From Bacteroidota bacterium (GTDB lineage: Bacteria > Bacteroidota > Ignavibacteria > Ignavibacteriales > Ignavibacteriaceae), in contig JAEYUD010000153.1 in NCBI GenBank assembly GCA_023433685.1, positions 1 to 11,478 of the forward strand: 11,478 bases of DNA, given 5' to 3'. Position numbers and translations under genes: made by a program. Positions within the stretch are counted from its first letter, which is position 1, and each line of letters opens with the position of its first letter. A model generated the notes under the pieces. That model made no database searches. It saw only the letters and a program-made list of their open reading frames with translations, and was not told the origin of the DNA. Below are positions 6,062 through 11,478 of the stretch, piece by piece.

Positions 6062-6834
6062 ATCGCGGAAACATCCCCGAAAGAGATCAGGTGACGGTCT
6101 TCCATGTTATCAATAAGGACGAGGTGACCTTCAGAAGTAACATCATCAAACGTGCCAATATATTCATGATCACCGGCTTTAACTGTAATCTTGTCACCGA
6201 TCATTTTGCAGAATTGCTTCCAGTCAGCGATCACCTGATCAGGATTGTTTTCAAGTTTTGTTAGTGTGAATTCGAAATTGTTCAATATTTCAGCAAGCAG
6301 TTTTTCTCTTGAGACATACTGTTTCAGCTCTATTCTGAGGGAGGTGGGCTCAATAATGTAATTTGAAGCGAAATTGTGCTGATTGACATTCATGCCAATG
6401 CCCACTGCCACCCTTGATATTTTTGAACCTTGAGAAACCGATTCACACAGGATCCCGGCGATTTTTTTAGTGCCGATCAAGACATCGTTGGGCCACTTCA
6501 GGTTGGTTTTTACCATGTGAAGATTCTCGATCGATCTTGCCACAGCGAGAGACGCCACAAAGTTAAGAAGTTGTGGGTGCCGGATATTTCTCTCTGTTAG
6601 ATCAATTAAGATCGTAAAAGTGAGGTTCTGCTCCTTGCTTGAAACCCACTGGCGCTCGAGCCGGCCTCTGCCCGCAGATTGGAATTCGGCGAAAACAACA
6701 CTTCCGTCGGTTTTAATTCCATTTGAGGGATAAAGCGCGTATTTGTTAGTTGAGTCAACTTCTTCAAGGAACGTAAAATTGCGACCGATCAGATCGGTTT
6801 CCAGTTTAATATCAAATTCTTCAATCGAAAGCAT
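6058..6834 (-). CDS. birA: Biotin-[acetyl-CoA-carboxylase] ligase, catalytic-only type
   Basis: A 258-residue biotin protein ligase that activates biotin as biotinyl-AMP and transfers it to the lysine of the carboxylase carrier protein. The biotin/AMP loop GRGR is at residues 55-58 followed by QW at 62-63, KWPND is at 113-117, GTKKIAGIL at 121-129 holds the catalytic-site lysines, and VGIGMNV is at 144-150. An SH3-like C-terminal domain runs from about 211. The protein begins almost directly with the catalytic domain (EEVDSTN at 24-30) and has no winged-helix DNA-binding domain, so it is a monofunctional (group I) ligase and should not itself repress biotin genes. The ATG at 6834 has only a weak upstream GAGA. 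It is first in the - strand run and shares the divergent region with dnaK, including a palindrome seven bases upstream of its start. Confidence 0.95.
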   Translation of the reverse strand: MLSIEEFDIKLETDLIGRNFTFLEEVDSTNKYALYPSNGIKTDGSVVFAEFQSAGRGRLERQWVSSKEQNLTFTILIDLTERNIRHPQLLNFVASLAVARSIENLHMVKTNLKWPNDVLIGTKKIAGILCESVSQGSKISRVAVGIGMNVNQHNFASNYIIEPTSLRIELKQYVSREKLLAEILNNFEFTLTKLENNPDQVIADWKQFCKMIGDKITVKAGDHEYIGTFDDVTSEGHLVLIDNMEDRHLISFGDVSAI

Positions 6835-6841
6835 AAATTCT

Positions 6842-6868
6842 CATTTTGTCAGGTGCTATGTCAAAATG
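6842..6868. repeat. 27-bp imperfect palindrome between birA and dnaK
   Basis: CATTTTGTCA (6842-6851) and TGTCAAAATG (6859-6868) are 10-base arms that match as reverse complements at nine of ten positions around a 7-base spacer. It lies just upstream of the birA start codon and about ten bases ahead of the candidate dnaK -35 box. It is not CIRCE (TTAGCACTC-N9-GAGTGCTAA), and no T-run follows on either strand, so an operator or a birA leader hairpin is more likely than a terminator. Confidence 0.6.
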
Positions 6869-6877
6869 GCACATTGG

Positions 6878-6908
6878 TTGACAATTAATTACCGGATTAA
6901 GTTATAGA
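6878..6908 (+). promoter_or_regulatory. Candidate dnaK promoter
   Basis: A perfect TTGACA (6878-6883) is followed after 19 bases by TATAGA (6903-6908), slightly wider than the ideal sigma-70 spacing. Read in the Bacteroidota style, TAAGTTAT (6898-6905) is a partial TAnnTTTG. Either gives a leader of roughly 100 bases before dnaK. No exact TAnnTTTG box, CIRCE or sigma-32-like element is seen in the 179-base region, so the true promoter is uncertain. Confidence 0.35.
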
Positions 6909-7013
6909 CATTCTCAAAAACGCCCAAAAACAATATGGTATGGTTTTTGCAGGTATTAGATCAGTTTAGAAAAAAACAGATTTGAAAAACAATTTACGAA
7001 AAGGAGAGCAGAA

Positions 7014-8924
7014 ATGGGAAAGATCATAGGAATAGATCTTGGTACCACCAACTCATGTGTTTCAGTTATGGAAGGTAATGAGCCCGTTGTTATACCAAAC
7101 GCGGAGGGTACACGTACCACACCATCAGTAGTGGCGTTTTCAAAAACAGGTGACAGGCTTGTCGGTCAGGCCGCAAAAAGACAGGCAATTACAAACCCAA
7201 AGAAAACCATCTTCTCGATCAAGAGATTCATGGGCCGCCGTGTCGATGAAGTAACAGACGAGCAGCACAAAGTGCCGTACAAGATAGTTCCAGGTGAAGA
7301 CAGAACTGCAAGAGTTGACATTGACAGTAAACTCTACTCTCCACAGGAGATCAGCGCCATGATACTTCAGAAAATGAAGAAGACCGCTGAAGATTATCTG
7401 GGTCAGGAAGTTACAGAAGCAGTTATCACGGTTCCTGCATATTTTAACGATGCCCAGAGACAGGCTACCAAAGACGCGGGTGAGATAGCCGGGCTGAAGG
7501 TTCGCAGAATTATCAACGAACCGACAGCTGCCGCGCTTGCTTACGGTCTCGATAAAAAAGGCAAGGAAGAAACCGTTGCCGTATACGATCTCGGCGGTGG
7601 TACATTCGATATTTCGATCCTGACGATCGGTGATGGCGTGTTCGAAGTTAAATCAACCAATGGTGACACTCACCTTGGAGGTGACGATTTTGATCAGAGG
7701 CTGATCGACTTCCTCGCGGATGAGTTCAAGAAAGAAGAAGGAATAGACCTTAGAAGTGATGCCATGGCCCTTCAGAGGCTTAAAGAAGCGGCCGAGAAAG
7801 CGAAGATCGAACTTTCATCCTCACTTTCGACAGACGTTAACCTTCCGTTCATCACTGCCACACAGGACGGACCAAAACACCTGGTTCAGACAATTTCGAG
7901 AGCAAAATTTGAGAGCCTCGTTGGTGATCTGATCGAGCGTACCAGAATCCCATGTGAGCAGGCAATAAAGGATGCCGGAGTTTCGAAAAGCGAGATCAAC
8001 GAAGTGATACTCGTAGGTGGTTCCACAAGAGTACCTGCAGTGCAGGAACTTGTAAAGCAACTTTTCGGTAAAGAACCCCACAAAGGTGTGAATCCGGACG
8101 AAGTGGTAGCGGTTGGTGCATCGATCCAGGGTGGTGTGTTAAGCGGCGACGTGAAGGATGTATTGCTTCTTGATGTTACACCTCTTTCACTTGGTATTGA
8201 GACCCTCGGCGGTGTTATGACCACTATGATCCAGGCCAACACTACAATTCCGACTAAAAAGACCGAGATATTCTCGACGGCAGCTGACAGCCAGCCTTCA
8301 GTGACAATTCACGTTCTTCAGGGCGAGCGCCCGATGGCAAATGACAACAGGTCACTCGGTAAGTTTGACCTTGATGGCATTCCACCCGCCCCCCGCGGAG
8401 TGCCGCAGATTGAAGTAAGCTTTGATATCGACGCCAACGGTATTCTTCATGTCTCCGCAAAAGACAAAAACACCGGCAAGGAACAATCGATTAAAATCAC
8501 TGGTTCGGGTGGACTGAACCAGGATGAGATCGAAAAGATGAAAAGAAATGCTCAGGAGCATGCAGCCGAGGACAAGAAGAAGAGGGAATTGGTTGAAACA
8601 AAAAACACCGCTGAGAACCTCGTTTTCCAGGCAAAAAAGATGATGGATGAGAACAAGGATAAGATCACTCCTGAACTGAAGAGCAAAATGGATGCCGAGA
8701 TATCAAAGGTTGAAGATGCTGTGAAGACTGAGAATGTTGACCAGATTAAATCGGCTATTGACCAGTTCCAGAAGTCGCTTCAGGAGTTGTATCAGAGCAT
8801 GGCTCCTCAGCAGGGCGCTTCTGACCCCGGAATGGGTGCCAACTTCAACCAGGGTGCACCGGGTGGGCAAGAGAGCGCGCAAAAAGAAAAGAATGTAGAG
8901 GATGCTGACTTCAAGGAAGTATAA
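7014..8924 (+). CDS. dnaK: Molecular chaperone DnaK (Hsp70)
   Basis: A complete 636-residue Hsp70 that binds exposed hydrophobic segments of proteins in an ATP-controlled cycle with DnaJ and GrpE. The nucleotide-binding domain (about 1-382) shows IDLGTTNS at 7-14, the second phosphate motif YDLGGGTFD at 191-199 and the adenosine motif ILVGGSTRVP at 332-341. The segment between RFMGRR and KKTAEDYLG is of the longer Gram-negative type. The interdomain linker and start of the substrate-binding sheet are VLLLDVTPLSLGIETLGG (383-400). A helical lid covers about 505-600, and a Gly/Gln/Ala-rich tail ends in VEDADFKEV, the usual DnaK C-terminus. The ATG at 7014 follows a good AGGAG. It stands alone, with birA divergent upstream and its own terminator downstream; grpE and dnaJ are absent from the window. 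Confidence 0.99.
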   Translation: MGKIIGIDLGTTNSCVSVMEGNEPVVIPNAEGTRTTPSVVAFSKTGDRLVGQAAKRQAITNPKKTIFSIKRFMGRRVDEVTDEQHKVPYKIVPGEDRTARVDIDSKLYSPQEISAMILQKMKKTAEDYLGQEVTEAVITVPAYFNDAQRQATKDAGEIAGLKVRRIINEPTAAALAYGLDKKGKEETVAVYDLGGGTFDISILTIGDGVFEVKSTNGDTHLGGDDFDQRLIDFLADEFKKEEGIDLRSDAMALQRLKEAAEKAKIELSSSLSTDVNLPFITATQDGPKHLVQTISRAKFESLVGDLIERTRIPCEQAIKDAGVSKSEINEVILVGGSTRVPAVQELVKQLFGKEPHKGVNPDEVVAVGASIQGGVLSGDVKDVLLLDVTPLSLGIETLGGVMTTMIQANTTIPTKKTEIFSTAADSQPSVTIHVLQGERPMANDNRSLGKFDLDGIPPAPRGVPQIEVSFDIDANGILHVSAKDKNTGKEQSIKITGSGGLNQDEIEKMKRNAQEHAAEDKKKRELVETKNTAENLVFQAKKMMDENKDKITPELKSKMDAEISKVEDAVKTENVDQIKSAIDQFQKSLQELYQSMAPQQGASDPGMGANFNQGAPGGQESAQKEKNVEDADFKEV

Positions 8925-8967
8925 GCTAATCCAGCTGTATTCATAACTTCTTTAATAACATAGTGTT

Positions 8968-9001
8968 AGAAAGCCACCGGAAACGGTGGCTTTCTCTTTT
9001 A
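8968..9001 (+). terminator. Strong intrinsic terminator of dnaK
   Basis: AGAAAGCCACCG (8968-8979) and CGGTGGCTTTCT (8984-8995) form a perfect 12-base-pair stem closed by a GAAA tetraloop, followed by CTTTTAT. It lies 43 bases after the dnaK stop. The T-rich side is on the + strand, so it ends dnaK transcription before the helicase promoter. Confidence 0.93.
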
Positions 9002-9036
9002 TAACCTGTTATTGAGCATTGCGGTAAAAGAATGCA

Positions 9037-9068
9037 CCTGTCCTGAAGCAAAAATTTTCGTATATTTG
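9037..9068 (+). promoter_or_regulatory. Bacteroidota-type promoter of the helicase gene
   Basis: TATATTTG (9061-9068) matches TAnnTTTG exactly. At the correct 20-base spacing the -33 position reads CCTG (9037-9040), a two-of-four match to TTTG. The transcript would begin near 9073, about 20 bases before the ATG at 9095. Confidence 0.6.
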
Positions 9069-9094
9069 TGATTCAAAAAAATCGAAAAGGTGGT

Positions 9095-11278
9095 ATGGCT
9101 TTACTTGATACTCTCAATCCGCAACAAAAAGCAATTGCTGAATATAATAACGGGCCACATGTTGTAATTGCCGGGCCCGGAACCGGTAAAACCAGGGTTC
9201 TAACACATAAACTGGCCTATCTGCTCGAACAGGGAGTGGATCCGGAGACCATTCTATGCGCGACATTTACTAACAAAGCTGCAACCGATCTGAAACGGAA
9301 GGTAATGGATCTGCTTGGAAAATCAGAAATTGAGTTTCCCTGGGTGGGTACGTTCCAATCTGTTTTTGCGAAGATTCTTCGCGTTGAAGCCAAAGCCATT
9401 GGTCACTCTACCAGTTTTTCGATTTATGACACCGAAGATTCAGAATCGTTGGTAACGAACATTATTACCGATTTTAACATCAGCAGTGAAGCTCTCGTAC
9501 CACGAAATGTCACCCGCAGAATCAGCTTTCTGAAAAATTCAATGATATTTCCGGAAGATCTTCAGAAAAAGGAAGACAGATCTTCGATCGAAGAGAAGTT
9601 CATTCGAGTCTATTTGGAGTATCAGAGGAAGATTGTCGAAAACGACGCTATGGATTTTGAGGATTTGACACTAAAAACTCTCGACCTGCTGCTGAACAAC
9701 AAAAAAGCTTTCAACAAATACAAGAAAAAATTCGATTATTTTCTGTTTGATGAATTCCAGGAGACGAGTACGGCTCAGTATGAAATAATCAAACTGCTTT
9801 GTTCAAAGAGTGGTAAGATCTGTGCAATAGGTGATGATTCACAATCGATTTATAGCTGGAGAGGCGCGAAACACTCGAACATTCATCTTATTAAGGATGA
9901 TTTTTCGCGGGTAAAACAATTCCCGCTCGATCAGAATTTCAGATCAACAGGCACAATTCTTAAAGCCGCTTCGGAGATCATCGCGCGGAATGAGAGCTTT
10001 ATTGATAAAAAGCTCGTTTCCAAAGCTGAAGAAGGGGAGCACCTCTCTCTTATTAAATGCTCGGATGAGAAGGATGAAGCATATCAGCTGGCGAAGTTCA
10101 TCAAAGATGAAATTGCAGACAACAAATACTCATACTGCGATTTCGCTGTCCTCTACCGGACTAATAATCAGTGCAGGGCATTTGAGGATGTTTTTGTTGA
10201 GGAAGGGCTCCCGTTCAAGATTTACGGTGGTATCGAGTATTACAAAAGAAGAGAAATTAAAGATCTTATCGCTTATCTCAAAGTGATCATAAACCCAAAA
10301 GATGAAGAGAGCCTTCTTAGGATCATGAACTTCCCTCAGCGGGGGATCGGTATGACCACCATTAAAAGAATGATCGCTTTCTCAAAGAAACACGAGGTTA
10401 CTCTCTTTGAAACCATGGGCCGTGTCTTCGAGGTAATTGATATTAAGGAAAGAATTCAGAAGAACGTTAAAAATTTCAAGATTCTTTTAGACAAGTACAT
10501 TGTTCTCCGGGATAAACTCTCTGTAGGTGAACTGACTCATGCCATGGTTGCTGAACTCGAACTCCAAAGACTGTTCAATGAAGAGACCACTCATGAATCA
10601 CTTGATAAAATCGATAATCTGAATGATTTCTTGAAGAGCATATCTGAATTCTCAACGAAGTATCCTGATGCAACAATTGAGGAGTATCTTAGGATCGTAA
10701 CATTGATGACTGATCTTGATGGCATTGATGAATCAGATAATTCAATCAAGTTGATGACCGTCCACAGTGCCAAAGGTATGGAATTCCCGGTGGTTTTCGT
10801 TTCAGGACTTGAGGAACAGTTATTTCCGCTCTCCACCAAGTTTTCTCCAGAGGCGACCACAGAGGAGGAAAGACGACTTTTTTATGTTGCGGTAACAAGA
10901 GCAAAGAAAAAGGTTTACCTTTCTCATGCCAGAGCGAGATACCGGTTCGGTGAAGTGGCATACGAGAACAGATCGATATTTATAAACGAGATTTCTCCCG
11001 CTCACCTTAAAGAAGAAGATGCCAGTCAGAACCGTAAAGGGCGGAAGACTAAAAAGGAGAAAATCATTCAGAAATTCCAGTCGATCGGTTATGTTGACTG
11101 GGAGCATCAAAAGACTCTGATCAAAGTAGGAAGCAGGGTATTTCACGAACAGTTTGGTCTCGGTAAGGTTCTTTCAGTAGTTGGAACCGGAGACAACCAG
11201 AAAGTTACTGTTGTTTTCGACGGTAACAATATGAAGCAGCTTATGTTAAAATTTGCCAAATTGAAAGTTCAGAATTGA
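9095..11278 (+). CDS. UvrD/PcrA-type superfamily 1A DNA helicase
   Basis: A 727-residue 3'-5' helicase of the UvrD/PcrA/Rep group, acting in DNA repair and clearing of proteins from DNA. Motifs in order: Q-motif LNPQQKAI (7-14), Walker A AGPGTGKT (26-33), ATFTNKAA (56-63), Ic GTFQS (85-89), Walker B LFDEFQET (217-223 region), III GDDSQSIYSWRGA (246-258), IV LDQNFRST (278-285), V LMTVHSAKGMEF (553-564) and VI EERRLFYVAVTRAKKK (591-606). A basic linker (about 648-660) precedes a C-terminal Tudor-like domain (about 676-724, VGSRVFHEQFGLGKVLSV), the part of PcrA/UvrD known to contact RNA polymerase. Motif Ic has Gln where GTFHS is usual, and motif II has QETS for QDTN. I start at the ATG at 9095 (AAGGTGG upstream) and not the GTG at 9068, which lies in the promoter box. 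Whether it is the main UvrD/PcrA or a second paralogue cannot be decided here. Confidence 0.92.
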   Translation: MALLDTLNPQQKAIAEYNNGPHVVIAGPGTGKTRVLTHKLAYLLEQGVDPETILCATFTNKAATDLKRKVMDLLGKSEIEFPWVGTFQSVFAKILRVEAKAIGHSTSFSIYDTEDSESLVTNIITDFNISSEALVPRNVTRRISFLKNSMIFPEDLQKKEDRSSIEEKFIRVYLEYQRKIVENDAMDFEDLTLKTLDLLLNNKKAFNKYKKKFDYFLFDEFQETSTAQYEIIKLLCSKSGKICAIGDDSQSIYSWRGAKHSNIHLIKDDFSRVKQFPLDQNFRSTGTILKAASEIIARNESFIDKKLVSKAEEGEHLSLIKCSDEKDEAYQLAKFIKDEIADNKYSYCDFAVLYRTNNQCRAFEDVFVEEGLPFKIYGGIEYYKRREIKDLIAYLKVIINPKDEESLLRIMNFPQRGIGMTTIKRMIAFSKKHEVTLFETMGRVFEVIDIKERIQKNVKNFKILLDKYIVLRDKLSVGELTHAMVAELELQRLFNEETTHESLDKIDNLNDFLKSISEFSTKYPDATIEEYLRIVTLMTDLDGIDESDNSIKLMTVHSAKGMEFPVVFVSGLEEQLFPLSTKFSPEATTEEERRLFYVAVTRAKKKVYLSHARARYRFGEVAYENRSIFINEISPAHLKEEDASQNRKGRKTKKEKIIQKFQSIGYVDWEHQKTLIKVGSRVFHEQFGLGKVLSVVGTGDNQKVTVVFDGNNMKQLMLKFAKLKVQN

Positions 11279-11478
11279 TGTTCAGAATAGTTTTCTTGCT
11301 CCTGCTGACCGGATTACTAAACACCGGGTTATTTTCACAAGAATTCCGCGGAACATGGCTCGCGAGAAACAGTCTCTCTTCAAAAGATGTGCTTGCAAAA
11401 GCGATGGACAGCCTGGCGGCGAACAATTTCAACACAGTTTTCGTGAATGTCTGGAGCCGTGGTTACCCTCTTTGGAAA
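11278..11478 (+). CDS. Secreted glycoside-hydrolase-like protein (GHL10 type), N-terminal part
   Basis: An open frame runs from the ATG at 11278 to the window edge (67 codons, 3' truncated). It overlaps the helicase stop codon as TGATG. Residues 1-20 form a signal peptide: Arg3, a long Leu/Val-rich core and a small-residue end (LFSQ), with cleavage likely just before or after Gln21. The mature part begins EFRGTWLAR, followed by a helix with DVLAKAMDSLAANNFNTVF and then VNVWSRGYPLW. This is the opening pattern of glycosyl-hydrolase-like family 10 (YddW/DUF187-like, TIM-barrel) proteins, where an (E)FRGxW strand is followed by a helix, NxV(Y/F) and a strand with a polar turn before (A/P)LY/W. 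Members are exported and thought to act on cell-envelope or other glycans, but substrate and activity are mostly unproven. The catalytic region is outside the window. Confidence 0.7.
   Translation, partial: MFRIVFLLLLTGLLNTGLFSQEFRGTWLARNSLSSKDVLAKAMDSLAANNFNTVFVNVWSRGYPLWK

Noticed and set aside
6867..6881. Sigma-54-like promoter, TGGCAC-N5-TTGA, upstream of dnaK
   Set aside because: The -24 half and spacing fit well, but the near-invariant GC at -12 is GA here, and TTGA is better read as part of the TTGACA box. Chance match is likelier.
6935..6985. 16-codon leader ORF ahead of dnaK
   Set aside because: It has an ATG and stop but no ribosome binding site and no regulatory codon run; such short frames are expected by chance in a leader of this size.
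7821..8561. Several long frames antisense to dnaK
   Set aside because: They are shadow frames of a highly conserved coding sequence with strong codon bias; their translations show no domain and they have no ribosome binding sites.

Overview
The window is a compact stretch of chromosomal housekeeping genes with no mobile element, CRISPR array, prophage or evident defence system. The likely host belongs to the Bacteroidota/Chlorobiota/Ignavibacteriota group. The best evidence is the promoter of the tRNA gene, an exact TTTG-N20-TAGATTTG, which is the layout read by the primary sigma factor of Bacteroidota. Further TAnnTTTG boxes lie ahead of tadA, the helicase gene and, more weakly, adk. Recognisable Shine-Dalgarno sequences before rho, ftsE, adk and dnaK, and base composition in the mid-40s percent GC by eye, fit an Ignavibacteria-like lineage better than classic Bacteroides, but this placement is an inference.

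Layout. Positions 1-3831 (+ strand) hold one tightly packed operon: the 3' end of folC, then rho, pdxA, a class I SAM-dependent methyltransferase and ftsE. After a 21-base gap between folC and rho, each later start codon overlaps the previous gene by 1, 11 and 17 bases. Positions 3830-6834 (- strand) read, in transcription order, birA, coaX (4-base ATGA overlap), tRNA-Arg(ACG) with its own promoter and terminator, tadA and adk, ending in an intrinsic terminator that abuts the ftsE stop codon. A 179-base divergent region with a 27-base imperfect palindrome separates birA from dnaK (+ strand, single gene with a strong terminator). A UvrD/PcrA-type helicase gene follows, and its stop codon overlaps the start of a secreted glycoside-hydrolase-like (GHL10-type) gene cut off by the window edge.

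How the genes connect. BirA and CoaX both serve cofactor metabolism (biotin attachment and the first step of CoA synthesis). TadA makes inosine at the wobble position of tRNA-Arg(ACG), and that tRNA gene lies directly upstream of tadA. The folC-rho-pdxA-methyltransferase-ftsE operon mixes folate, transcription termination, vitamin B6 and cell-division functions, so its grouping looks like growth-linked co-expression, not one pathway.

The most useful non-routine observations are the tadA/tRNA-Arg(ACG) adjacency, two inverted repeats in regulatory positions (one over the tRNA promoter, one between birA and dnaK), promoter-based correction of the tadA and helicase start codons, and the altered helicase motifs. 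No convincing new biological system was found.
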